A DNA stretch of 64,000 bases from contig NC_060116.1 in assembly GCF_021155765.1 (NCBI RefSeq), positions 7,068,001 to 7,132,000 of the forward strand. Reading direction: 5' to 3'. The notes under the pieces are model-generated. The model was not told the origin of the DNA, ran no database searches, and worked only from the letters and a program-made list of their open reading frames with translations. The stretch comes from Diprion similis. Lineage: Eukaryota > Arthropoda > Insecta > Hymenoptera > Diprionidae. This document shows, piece after piece, positions 25,481 through 38,400 of this stretch (positions are counted from its first letter, which is position 1; each line of letters opens with the position of its first letter). The position numbers and the translations under genes are program-made.

Positions 25481-27816
25481 ATTCTTTAGGGCCCTATTCC
25501 GACGTAATTTTGCGAGAGAAATCGATTGAGCGCAGTCCCAATACGCTGCGAGCAACGGATCAAAAGTTACAGCCAAAAAACTGCAAATTTTCATCGTCAT
25601 TCCTCTGCTGTGTATCCTACGCTTTTTCTAATGTGTTTTTTGAGTTCCTGGGGTTCCAATTAGCCAAGAAACGGCCATACAAATCAATTCGGAGACCAGA
25701 AATTTTCGGCTCCGAAAATCGCAAAAAAAGTAAGGCTAACCCCTTTGGATTTTTGGCGAAAATTCCGACGACTTTGAAAAGTGTTGCAATTGATTCTTTA
25801 GGGCCCTATTCCGACGTAATTTTGCGAGAGAAATCGATTGAGCGCAGTCCCAATACGCTGCGAGCAACGGATCAAAAGTTACAGCCAAAAAACTGCAAAT
25901 TTTCATCGTCATTTCTCTGCTGTTGATCCTACGCTTTTTTTAATGTGTTTTTTGAGTTCCTGGGGTTCCAATTAGCCAAGAAACGGACATACGAATCAAT
26001 TCGGAGACCAGAAATTTTCGGCTCTGAAAATCGCGAAAAAAGTAAGGCTAACCCCTTTGGATTTTTGGCGAAAATTTCGACGACTTTGAAAAGTGCTGCA
26101 ATTGATTCTTTAGGGCCCTATTCCGACGTAATTTTGCGAGAGAAATCGATTGAGCGCAGTCCCAATACGCTGCGAGCAACGGATCAAAAGTTACAGCCAA
26201 AAAACTGCAAATTTTCATCGTCATTTCTCTGCTGTGTATCCTACGCTTTTTTTAATGTGTTTTTTGAGTTCCTGGGGTTCCAATTAGCCAAGAAACGGAC
26301 ATACGAATCAATTCGGAGACCAGAAATTTTCGGCTCTGAAAATCGCAAAAAAAGTAAGGCTAACCCCTTTGGATTTTTGGCGAAAATTTCGACGACTTTG
26401 AAAAGTGCTGCAATCGATTTTTTAGGGCCCTATTCCGACGTAATTTTGCGAGAGAAATCGATTGAGCGCAGTCCCAATACGCTGCGAGCAACGGATCAAA
26501 AGTTACAGCCAAAAAACTGCAAATTTTCATCGTCATTTCTCTGCTGTTGATCCTACGCTTTTTTTAATGTCTTTTCTGAGTTCCTGGGGTTCCAATTAGC
26601 CAAGAAACGGCCATACAAATTAATTCGGAGACCAGAAATTTTCGGCTCCGAAAATCGCAAAAAAAGTAAGGCTAACCCCTTTGGATTTTTGGCGAAAATT
26701 TCGACGACTTTGAAAAGTGCTGCAATTGATTCTTTAGGGCCCTATTCCGACGTAATTTTGCGAGAGAAATCGATTGAGCGCAGTCCCAATACGCTGCGAG
26801 CAACGGATCAAAAGTTACAGCCAAAAAACTGCAAATTTTCATCGTCATTTCTCTGCTGTTGATCCTACGCTTTTTTTAATGTGTTTTTTGAGTTCCTGGG
26901 GTTCCAATTAGCCAAGAAACGGACATACGAATTAATTCGGAGACCAGAAATTTTCGGCTCTGAAAATCGCGAAAAAAGTAAGGCTAACCCCTTTGGATTT
27001 TTGGCGAAAATTTCGACGACTTTGAAAAGTGCTGCAATTGATTCTTTAGGGCCCTATTCCGACGTAATTTTGCGAGAGAAATCGATTGAGCGCAGTCCCA
27101 ATACGCTGCGAGCAACGGATCAAAAGTTACAGCCAAAAAACTGCAAATTTTCATCGTCATTTCTCTGCTGTTGATCCTACGCTTTTTTTAATGTGTTTTT
27201 TGAGTTCCTGGGGTTCCAATTAGCCAAGAAACGGACATACGAATCAATTCGGAGACCAGAAATTTTCGGCTCTGAAAATCGCGAAAAAAGTAAGGCTAAC
27301 CCCTTTGGATTTTTGGCGAAAATTTCGACGACTTTGAAAAGTGCTGCAATTGATTCTTTAGGGCCCTATTCCGACGTAATTTTGCGAGAGAAATCGATTG
27401 AGCGCAGTCCCAATACGCTGCGAGCAACGGATCAAAAGTTACAGCCAAAAAACTGCAAATTTTCATCGTCATTTCTCTGCTGTTGATCCTACGCTTTTTT
27501 TAATGTGTTTTTTGAGTTCCTGGGGTTCCAATTAGCCAAGAAACGGACATACGAATCAATTCGGAGACCAGAAATTTTCGGCTCTGAAAATCGCGAAAAA
27601 AGTAAGGCTAACCCCTTTGGATTTTTGGCGAAAATTTCGACGACTTTGAAAAGTGCTGCAATTGATTCTTTAGGGCCCTATTCCGACGTAATTTTGCGAG
27701 AGAAATCGATTGAGCGCAGTCCCAATACGCTGCGAGCAACGGATCAAAAGTTACAGCCAAAAAACTGCAAATTTTCATCGTCATTTCTCTGCTGTGTATC
27801 CTACGCTTTTTTTAAT

Positions 27817-30800
27817 GTGTCTTTTGAGTTCCTGGGGTTCCAATTAGCCAAGAAACGGACATACGAATCAATTCGGAGACCAGAAATTTTCGGCTCTGAA
27901 AATCGCAAAAAAAGTAAGGCTAACCCCTTTGGATTTTTGGCGAAAATTTCGACGACTTTGAAAAGTGCTGCAATTGATTCTTTAGGGCCCTATTCCGACG
28001 TAATTTTGCGAGAGAAATCGATTGAGCGCAGTCCCAATACGCTGCGAGCAACGGATCAAAAGTTACAGCCAAAAAACTGCAAATTTTCATCGTCATTTCT
28101 CTGCTGTTGATCCTACGCTTTTTTTAATGTGTTTTCTGAGTTCCTGGGGTTCCAATTAGCCAAGAAACGGCCATACAAATCAATTCGGAGACCAGAAATT
28201 TTCGGCTCCGAAAATCGCAAAAAAAGTAAGGCTAACCCCTTTGGATTTTTGGCGAAAATTTCGAAGACTTTGAAAAGTGCTGCAATTGATTCTTTAGGGC
28301 CCTATTCCGACGTAATTTTGCGAGAGAAATCGATTGAGCGCAGTCCCAATACGCTGCGAGCAACGGATCAAAAGTTACAGCCAAAAAACTGCAAATTTTC
28401 ATCGTCATTTCTCTGCTGTTGATCCTACGCTTTTTTTAATGTGTTTTTTGAGTTCCTGGGGTTCCAATTAGCCAAGAAACGGACATACGAATCAATTCGG
28501 AGACCAGAAATTTTCGGCTCTGAAAATCGCGAAAAAAGTAAGGCTAACCCCTTTGGATTTTTGGCGAAAATTTCGACGACTTTGAAAAGTGCTGCAATTG
28601 ATTCTTTAGCGCCCTATTCCGACGTAATTTTGCGAGAGAAATCGATTGAGCGCAGTCCCAATACGCTGCGAGCAACGGATCAAAAGTTACAGCCAAAAAA
28701 CTGCAAATTTTCATCGTCATTTCTCTGCTGTTGATCCTACGCTTTTTTTAATGTGTTTTTTGAGTTCCTGGGGTTCCAATTAGCCAAGAAACGGACATAC
28801 GAATCAATTCGAAAACCAGAAATTTTCGGCTCTGAAAATCGCGAAAAAAGTAAGGCTAACCCCTTTGGATTTTTGGCGAAAATTTCGACGACTTTGAAAA
28901 GTGCTGCAATTGATTCTTTAGGGCCCTATTCCGACGTAATTTTGCGAGAGAAATCGATTGAGCGCAGTCCCAATACGCTGCGAGCAACGGATCAAAAGTT
29001 ACAGCCAAAAAACTGAAAATTTTCATGGTCATTTCTCTGCTGTTGATCCTACGCTTTTTTTAATGTTTTTTTTGAGTTCCTGGGGTTCCAATTAGCCAAG
29101 AAACGGCCATACAAATCAATTCGGAGACCAGAAATTTTCGGCTCCGAAAATCGCAAAAAAAGTAAGGCTAACCCCTTTGGATTTTTGGCGAAAATTTCGA
29201 CGACTTTGAAAAGTGCTGCAATTGATTCTTTAGGGCCCTATTCCGACGTAATTTTGCGAGAGAAATCGATTGAGCGCAGTCCCAATACGCTGCGAGCAAC
29301 GGATCAAAAGTTACAGCCAAAAAACTGCAAATTTTCATCGTCATTCCTCTGCTGTGTATCCTACGCTTTTTTTAATGTGTTTTTTGAGTTCCTGGGGTTC
29401 CAATTAGCCAAGAAACGGCCATACGAATCAATTCGGAGACCAAAAATTTTCGGCTCCGAAAATCGCAAAAAAAGTAAGGCTAACCCCTTTGGATTTTTGG
29501 CGAAAATTTCGACGACTTTGAAAAGTGCTGCAATTGATTCTTTAGGGCCCTATTCCGACGTAATTTTGCGAGAGAAATCGATTGAGCGCAGTCCCAATAC
29601 GCTGCGAGCAACGGATCAAAAGTTACAGCCATAAAACTGCAAATTTTCATCGTCATTTCTCTGCTGTTGATCCTACGCTTTTTTTAATGTGTTTTCTGAG
29701 TTCCTGGGGTTCCAATTAGCCAAGAAACGGCCATACAAATCAATTCGGAGACCAGAAATTTTCGGCTCCGAAAATCGCAAAAAAAGTAAGGCTCACCCCT
29801 TCGGATTTTTGGCGAAAATTTCGACGACTTTGAAAAGTGCTGCAATTGATTCTTTAGGGCCCTATTCCGACGTTATTTTGCGAGAGAAATCGATTGAGCG
29901 CAGTCCCAATACGCTGCGAGCAACGGATCAAAAGTTACAGCCAAAAAACTGCAAATTTTCATCGTCATTTCTCTGCTGTGTATCCTACGCTTTTTTTAAT
30001 GTGTTTTTTGAGTTCCTGGGGTTCCAATTAGCCAAGAAACGGACATACGAATCAATTCGGAGACCAGAAATTTTCGGCTCTGAAAATCGCAAAAAAAGTA
30101 AGGCTAACCCCTTTGGATTTTTGGCGAAAATTTCGACGACTTTGAAAAGTGCTGCAATTGATTCTTTAGGGCCCTATTCCGACGTAATTTTGCGAGAGAA
30201 ATCGATTGAGCGCAGTCCCAATACGCTGCGAGCAACGGATCAAAAGTTACAGCCAAAAAACTGCAAATTTTCATCGTCATTTCTCTGCTGTGTATCCTAC
30301 GCTTTTTTTAATGTGTTTTTTGAGTTCCTGGGGTTCCAATTAGCCAAGAAACGGACATACGAATCAATTCGGAGACCAGAAATTTTCGGCTCTGAAAATC
30401 GCAAAAAAAGTAAGGCTAACCCCTTTGGATTTTTGGCGAAAATTTCGACGACTTTGAAAAGTGCTGCAATTGATTCTTTAGGGCCCTATTCCGACGTAAT
30501 TCTGCGAGAGAAATCGATTGAGCGCAGTCCCAATACGCTGCGAGCAACGGATCAAAAGTTACAGCCAAAAAACTGCAAATTTTCATCGTCATTTCTCTGC
30601 TGTTGATCCTACGCTTTTTTTAATGTGTTTTCTGAGTTCCTGGGGTTCCAATTAGCCAAGAAACGGCCATACAAATCAATTCGGAGACCAGAAATTTTCG
30701 GCCCCGAAAATCGCAAAAAAAGTAAGGCTAACCCCTTTGGATTTTTGGCGAAAATTTCGACGACTTTGAAAAGTGCTGCAATTGATTCTTTAGGGCCCTA

Positions 30801-30936
30801 TTCCGACGTAATTTTGCGAGAGAAATCGATTGAGCGCAGTCCCAATACGCTGCGAGCAACGGATCAAAAGTTACAGCCAAAAAACTGCAAATTTTCATCG
30901 TCATTTCTCTGCTGTTGATCCTACGCTTTTTTTAAT
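27817..30936. repeat. Ten-monomer block, copy 2 of a long-range duplication in the array
   Basis: Second copy of 20641-23760, with the same rare variants in the same order and no net indel over 23 monomers. It has its own later changes, such as TTTAGCGCCC near 28610 and GGCCCCGAAAATC near 30700. Confidence 0.85.
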
Positions 30937-32496
30937 GTGTTTTTTGAGTTCCTGGGGTTCCAATTAGCCAAGAAACGGACATACGAATCAATTCGGAGAC
31001 CAGAAATTTTCGGCTCTGAAAATCGCGAAAAAAGTAAGGCTAACCCCTTTGGATTTTTGGCGAAAATTTCGACGACTTTGAAAAGTGCTGCAATTGATTC
31101 TTTAGGGCCCTATTCCGACGTAATTTTGCGAGAGAAATCGATTGAGCGCAGTCCCAATACGCTGCGAGCAACGGATCAAAAGTTACAGCCAAAAAACTGC
31201 AAATTTTCATCGTCATTTCTCTGCTGTTGATCCTACGCTTTTTTTAATGTGTTTTTTGAGTTCCTGGGGTTCCAATTAGCCAAGAAACGGACATACGAAT
31301 CAATTCGGAGACCAGAAATTTTCGGCTCTGAAAATCGCGAAAAAAGTAAGGCTAACCCCTTTGGATTTTTGGCGAAAATTTCGACGACTTTGAAAAGTGC
31401 TGCAATTGATTCTTTAGGGCCCTATTCCGACGTAATTTTGCGAGAGAAATCGATTGAGCGCAGTCCCAATACGCTGCGAGCAACGGATCAAAAGTTACAG
31501 CCAAAAAACTGCAAATTTTCATCGTCATTTCTCTGCTGTTGATCCTACGCTTTTTTTAATGTGTTTTTTGAGTTCCTGGGGTTCCAATTAGCCAAGAAAC
31601 GGACATACGAATCAATTCGGAGACCAGAAATTTTCGGCTCTGAAAATCGCGAAAAAAGTAAGGCTAACCCCTTTGGATTTTTGGCGAAAATTTCGACGAC
31701 TTTGAAAAGTGCTGCAATTGATTCTTTAGGGCCCTATTCCGACGTAATTTTGCGAGAGAAATCGATTGAGCGCAGTCCCAATACGCTGCGAGCAACGGAT
31801 CAAAAGTTACAGCCAAAAAACTGCAAATTTTCATCGTCATTTCTCTGCTGTTGATCCTACGCTTTTTTTAATGTGTTTTTTGAGTTCCTGGGGTTCCAAT
31901 TAGCCAAGAAACGGACATACGAATCAATTCGGAGACCAGAAATTTTCGGCTCCGAAAATCGCGAAAAAAGTAAGGCTAACCCCTTTGGATTTTTGGCGAA
32001 AATTTCGACGACTTTGAAAAGTGCTGCAATTGATTCTTTAGGGCCCTATTCCGACGTAATTTTGCGAGAGAAATCGATTGAGCGCAGTCCCAATACGCTG
32101 CGAGCAACGGATCAAAAGTTACAGCCAAAAAACTGCAAATTTTCATCGTCATTTCTCTGCTGTGTATCCTACGCTTTTTTTAATGTGTCTTTTGAGTTCC
32201 TGGGGTTCCAATTAGCCAAGAAACGGACATACGAATCAATTCGGAGACCAGAAATTTTCGGCTCTGAAAATCGCAAAAAAAGTAAGGCTAACCCCTTTGG
32301 ATTTTTGGCGAAAATTTCGACGACTTTGAAAAGTGCTGCAATTGATTCTTTAGGGCCCTATTCCGACGTAATTTTGCGAGAGAAATCGATTGAGCGCAGT
32401 CCCAATACGCTGCGAGCAACGGATCAAAAGTTACAGCCAAAAAACTGCAAATTTTCATCGTCATTTCTCTGCTGTTGATCCTACGCTTTTTTTAAT

Positions 32497-34992
32497 GTGT
32501 TTTCTGAGTTCCTGGGGTTCCAATTAGCCAAGAAACGGCCATACAAATCAATTCGGAGACCAGAAATTTTCGGCTCCGAAAATCGCAAAAAAAGTAAGGC
32601 TAACCCCTTTGGATTTTTGGCGAAAATTTCGACGACTTTGAAAAGTGCTGCAATTGATTCTTTAGGGCCCTATTCCGACGTAATTTTGCGAGAGAAATCG
32701 ATTGAGCGCAGTCCCAATACGCTGCGAGCAACGGATCAAAAGTTACAGCCAAAAAACTGCAAATTTTCATCGTCATTCCTCTGCTGTGTATCCTACGCTT
32801 TTTCTAATGTGTTTTTTGAGTTCTTGGGGTTCCAATTAGCCAAGAAACGGCCATACAAATCAATTCGGAGACCAGAAATTTTCGGCTCCGAAAATCGCAA
32901 AAAAAGTAAGGCTAACCCCTTTGGATTTTTGGCGAAAATTTCGACGACTTTGAAAAGTGCTGCAATTGATTCTTTAGGGCCCTATTCCGACGTAATTTTG
33001 CGAGAGAAATCGATTGAGCGCAGTCCCAATACGCTGCGAGCAACGGATCAAAAGTTACAGCCAAAAAACTGCAAATTTTCATCGTCATTTCTCTGCTGTT
33101 GATCCTACGCTTTTTTTAATGTGTTTTCTGAGTTCCTGGGGTTCCAATTAGCCAAGAAACGGCCATACAAATCAATTCGGAGACCAGAAATTTTCGGCTC
33201 CGAAAATCGCAAAAAAAGTAAGGCTAACCCCTTTGGATTTTTGGCGAAAATTTCGACGACTTTGAAAAGTGCTGCAATTGATTCTTTAGGGCCCTATTCC
33301 GACGTAATTTTGCGAGAGAAATCGATTGAGCGCAGTCCCAATACGCTGCGAGCAACGGATCAAAAGTTACAGCCAAAAAACTGCAAATTTTCATCGTCAT
33401 TCCTCTGCTGTTGATCCTACGCTTTTTTTAATGTGTTTTCTGAGTTCCTGGGGTTCCAATTAGCCAAGAAACGGCCATACAAATCAATTCGGAGACCAGA
33501 AATTTTCGGCTCCGAAAATCGCAAAAAAAGTAAGGCTAACCCCTTTGGATTTCTGGCGAAAATTTCGACGACTTTGAAAAGTGCTGCAATTGATTCTTTA
33601 GGGCCCTATTCCGACGTAATTTTGCGAGAGAAATCGATTGAGCGCAGTCCCAATACGCTGCGAGCAACGGATCAAAAGTTACAGCCAAAAAACTGCAAAT
33701 TTTCATCGTCATTTCTCTGCTGTTGATCCTACGCTTTTTTTAATGTGTTTTCTGAGTTCCTGGGGTTCCAATTAGCCAAGAAACGGCCATACAAATCAAT
33801 TCGGAGACCAGAAATTTTCGGCTCCGAAAATCGCAAAAAAAGTAAGGCTAACCCCTTTGGATTTTTGGCGAAAATTTCGACGACTTTGAAAAGTGCTGCA
33901 ATTGATTCTTTAGGGCCCTATTCCGACGTAATTTTGCGAGAGAAATCGATTGAGCGCAGTCCCAATACGCTGCGAGCAACGGATCAAAAGTTACAGCCAA
34001 AAAACTGCAAATTTTCATCGTCATTTCTCTGCTGTTGATCCTACGCTTTTTTTAATGTGTTTTCTGAGTTCCTGGGGTTCCAATTAGCCAAGAAACGGCC
34101 ATACAAATCAATTCGGAGACCAGAAATTTTCGGCTCCGAAAATCGCAAAAAAAGTAAGGCTAACCCCTTTGGATTTTTGGCGAAAATTTCGACGACTTTG
34201 AAAAGTGCTGCAATTGATTCTTTAGGGCCCTATTCCGACGTAATTTTGCGAGAGAAATCGATTGAGCGCAGTCCCAATACGCTGCGAGCAACGGATCAAA
34301 AGTTACAGCCAAAAAACTGCAAATTTTCATCGTCATTCCTCTGCTGTTGATCCTACGCTTTTTTTAATGTGTTTTCTGAGTTCCTGGGGTTCCAATTAGC
34401 CAAGAAACGGCCATACAAATCAATTCGGAGACCAGAAATTTTCGGCTCCGAAAATCGCAAAAAAAGTAAGGCTAACCCCTTTGGATTTTTGGCGAAAATT
34501 TCGACGACTTTGAAAAGTGCTGCAATTGATTCTTTAGGGCCCTATTCCGACGTAATTTTGCGAGAGAAATCGATTGAGCGCAGTCCCAATACGCTGCGAG
34601 CAACGGATCAAAAGTTACAGCCAAAAAACTGCAAATTTTCATCGTCATTTCTCTGCTGTTGATCCTACGCTTTTTTTAATGTGTTTTCTGAGTTCCTGGG
34701 GTTCCAATTAGCCAAGAAACGGCCATACAAATCAATTCGGAGACCAGAAATTTTCGGCTCCGAAAATCGCAAAAAAAGTAAGGCTAACCCCTTTGGATTT
34801 TTGGCGAAAATTTCGACGACTTTGAAAAGTGCTGCAATTGATTCTTTAGGGCCCTATTCCGACGTAATTTTGCGAGAGAAATCGATTGAGCGCAGTCCCA
34901 ATACGCTGCGAGCAACGGATCAAAAGTTACAGCCAAAAAACTGCAAATTTTCATCGTCATTTCTCTGCTGTGTATCCTACGCTTTTTTTAAT
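32497..34992. repeat. Highly homogenised run of about eight near-identical monomers
   Basis: Consecutive monomers of the GTGTTTTCTGAG / GCCATACAAATC type differ at only a handful of positions (for example TTTCTGG near 33550 and TCATTCCTC against TCATTTCTC). This looks like the most recently expanded part of the array. Confidence 0.75.
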
Positions 34993-36552
34993 GTGTTTTT
35001 TGAGTTCCTGGGGTTTCAATTAGCCGAGAAACGGACATACGAATCAATTCGGAGACCAGAAATTTTCGGCTCTGAAAATCGCAAAAAAAGTAAGGCTAAC
35101 CCGTTTGGATTTTTGGCGAAAATTTCGACGACTTTGAAAAGTGCTGCAATTGATTCTTTAGGGCCCTATTCTGACGTAATTTTGCGAGAGATATCGATTG
35201 AGCGCAGTCCCAATACGCTGCGAGCAACGGATCAAAAGTTACAGCCAAAAAACTGCAAATTTTCATCGTCATTTCTCTGCTGTTGATCCTACGCTTTTTT
35301 TAATGTGTTTTCTGAGTTCCTGGGGTTCCAATTAGCCAAGAAACGGCCATACAAATCAATTCGGAGACCAGAAATTTTCGGCTCTGAAAATCGCAAAAAA
35401 AGTAAGGCTAACCCCTTTGTATTTTTGGCGAAAATTTCGACGACTTTGAAAAGTGCTGCAATTGATTCTTTAGGGCCCTATTCCGACGTAATTTTGCGAG
35501 AGAAATCGATTGAGCGCAGTCCCAATACGCTGCGAGCAACGGATCAAAAGTTACAGCCAAAAAACTGCAAATTTTCATCGTCATTTCTCTGCTGTGTATC
35601 CTACGCTTTTTTTAATGTGTTTTTTGAGTTCCTGGGGTTCCAATTAGCCAAGAAACGGACATACGAATCAATTCGGAGACCAGAAATTTTCGGCTCTGAA
35701 AATCGCAAAAAAAGTAAGGCTAACCCCTTTGGATTTTTGGCGAAAATTTCGACGACTTTGAAAAGTGCTGCAATTGATTCTTTAGGGCCCTATTCCGACG
35801 TAATTTTGCGAGAGAAATCGATTGAGCGCAGTCCCAATACGCTGCGAGCAACGGATCAAAAGTTACAGCCAAAAAACTGCAAATTTTCATCGTCATTTCT
35901 CTGCTGTTGATCCTACGCTTTTTTTAATGTGTTTTCTGAGTTCCTGGGGTTCCAATTAGCCAAGAAACGGCCATACAAATCAATTCGGAGACCAGAAATT
36001 TTCGGCTCCGAAAATCGCAAAAAAAGTAAGGCTAACCCCTTTGGATTTTTGGCGAAAATTTCGACGACTTTGAAAAGTGCTGCAATTGATTCTTTAGCGC
36101 CCTATTCCGACGTAATTTTGCGAGAGAAATCGATTGAGCGCAGTCCCAATACGCTGCGAGCAACGGATCAAAAGTTACAGCCAAAAAACTGCAAATTTTC
36201 ATCGTCATTTCTCTGCTGTGTATCCTACGCTTTTTTTAATGTGTTTTTTGAGTTCCTGGGGTTCCAATTAGCCAAGAAACGGCCATACAAATCAATTCGG
36301 AGACCAGAAATTTTCGGCTCCGAAAATCGCAAAAAAAGTAAGGCTAACCCCTTTGGATTTTTGGCGAAAATTTCGACGACTTTGAAAAGTGCTGCAATTG
36401 ATTCTTTAGGGCACTATTCCGACGTAATTTTGCGAGAGAAATCGATTGAGCGCAGTCCCAATACGCTGCGAGCAACGGATCAAAAGTTACAGCCAAAAAA
36501 CTGCAAATTTTCATCGTCATTTCTCTGCTGTGTATCCTACGCTTTTTTTAAT

Positions 36553-36808
36553 GTGTTTTTTGAGTTCCTGGGGTTCCGATAATCCAAGAAACGGCCATAC
36601 AAATCAATTCGGAGACCAGAAATTTTCGGCTCTGAAAATCGCAAAAAAAGTCAGGCTTACCCCTTTGGATTTCTGGCGAAAATTTCGACGACTTTGAAAA
36701 GTGCTGCAATTAATTCTTTAGATCACTTTTCCGACGTAATTTTGCGAGAGAAATCGATTGAGCGCAGTCACAATAAGCTGCGAGCAACGGATCAAAAGTT
36801 ACAGTCAC
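36553..36808. repeat. Truncated, diverged right-edge monomer
   Basis: The last unit carries private changes (CCGATAATCCAAG, GTCAGGCTTACC, TTTAGATCACTTTTCC, CACAATAAGC) and stops within the monomer just after AAAAGTTACAG. Unique AT-rich DNA follows at once. Confidence 0.85.
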
Positions 36809-38275
36809 AACTGTATCGAATATAGTGTTATCACAGGTATGTACATGTAATAACTGATTATTATTCGAGAACTCTTTTGCATTATTCGATAAAATTCAGC
36901 ATGCAAGAAACTCTTCTGTTCATAACAAATGCTGCATTTATAAAAATGATGGTATCAATATGCCAGTACGAGGCTATTAAATTCCTCACAATCTATGAAA
37001 TTCTCCGTTTTATTATCAATTCATCGATTCTATAGATGCGGATATTTTCTTGATTTCTTTAATGTTTGTAAAAAAAACCACTGTATGGTGTAAAAAACAA
37101 ATGAAATTACCTGTATATGTATTTTTCTATGCTGACAGTTAAAAATTGTCTTATTGTGATCCATAACATCATTAGTAGGACTCCGATACTAGATCTTAGT
37201 TTAGTAATATAATAGGCAATTCTAAATGTATGTAACAATAAAACTGGTTGTTTTGTATTACGATAATCTATGTATTTACATTTACATGTTTCCGTGTGTA
37301 CAAGATCGTTGAAAAACATCAGAATGTTTACAATTTATGTTTTCCACTTTTTCATAAATTCTTTGTTGCTTAAAACCTTTCACGAATTTTGTTATTTATT
37401 TACAGTAAAAAAATTTATCTGGTAACAACGTTGAAACTACGGCCCTTCATCATTTGCCTAGTTATGAATTTCGTCTACGGGTAATATCATATTCCAGTTT
37501 TCATTTAAAAAAATGAATATGCTGATACGAATATAAATTGAGTATGAAAATCGACGATGAAATCCATACTCTCATTATTATGTACAAATTCCGAAATACA
37601 TAATTCAGCGTGGTTGCTTAGACTATCTAACTGATTTTACAGGAAATGTACATAGCTGGTAATAAATGGTTCTCGCATCTCTCAGGTCATTTACACTTTA
37701 GCCTTATATCAAATATTGTGCTACAACGGGCGTAAATGAAATACATTTTGGTCATTGAATTGTCTATTCCTTCTACTCATACGTCGATTTTTTGCTAATG
37801 AATCAAGTATGAGCGTCCATCCGAGTAGCTGATTTTCATCAAGTAATAAAAGTTAACCAATTTACTTAAATTTTATTTACAAAAATGACAATAAAATAAG
37901 ATAAACATTTGTTGGCCTCATATATACTCGACATACATTATTTCGCATAACAAAATACCTAATATTAACGCGTGTCCTTAATCTCTGCGTAAATATGAGT
38001 AACGAATCGAAATAGCAACTAAGTTATGCCGATAAAAGTCTCCGTAAAACAAAGTACATCCTTTCTGCATTGCATTTTCATGAAAATGAAGTTTAATTTA
38101 AATTTTACAAAGCCGTAGACTGATTCGAACTTCTTTTATGGATAAAACTGTAACGGTTGAACCGATGAAAAGTAATGAAAAATAAATTACAGCTTAGCAA
38201 GCATGAAAATTTTTCTCAGAGATTGCAAAATGTTTGTCATAGATATCTCAGGACTGTTGGACTTTTGGCGAATCG
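36809..38275. other. Unique AT-rich spacer between array and INTS3 3' end
   Basis: No gene, RNA or mobile element was recognised. It follows the satellite abruptly and runs to the INTS3 polyadenylation signal. Confidence 0.6.
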
Positions 38276-38281
38276 TTTATT
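38276..38281 (-). terminator. Candidate INTS3 polyadenylation signal (AATAAA on minus strand)
   Basis: TTTATT on the plus strand lies about 120 bp beyond the INTS3 stop codon, a normal short 3' UTR. Confidence 0.5.
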
Positions 38282-38400
38282 TACAGATTGCTTACTCTAT
38301 TATGTATAGCATATTATATTATCTTACTACTCTTAAAACTGGATTAACTTGCTGCACACACGCGCACGTGGTCCATATGACGCATGAAGACACTGGGTGG

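Larger units (their letters stand above)
15020..36808. repeat. Satellite-like tandem array, 312-bp monomer, about 70 copies
   Basis: The landmark GAGTTCCTGGG recurs every 312 bp (15348, 15660 and onward). The last full landmark unit starts near 36553, 67 periods after 15651 with a net loss of only 2 bp. Each monomer carries constant blocks such as GGATCAAAAGTTACAGCC, GCGAGAGAAATCGATTGAGC and a near-palindrome TTTTCGGCTCCGAAAA. Two main monomer flavours alternate: one with GCCATACAAATC and AAAATCGCAAAAA, one with GACATACGAATC and AAAATCGCGAAAA. Central copies differ by a few bases; edge copies are much more diverged. No transposase, reverse transcriptase or terminal repeat is visible. Unequal crossing over is the simplest origin. 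The array sits about 1.8 kb upstream of KDSR and 1.6 kb downstream of INTS3. No family name can be given from sequence reading alone. Confidence 0.97.

Noticed and set aside
15651-36582. Dozens of open frames of 97-305 codons across the array as a protein family
   Set aside because: They are one frame of the same 312-bp tandem repeat; most begin at GTG or TTG, not ATG, and the opposite strand is nearly as open. No recognised domain. Kept only as a finding.
15020-36808. CENP-B-box-like sequence in the monomer
   Set aside because: Only short AAACGG-type fragments resemble it; the full box is not present.
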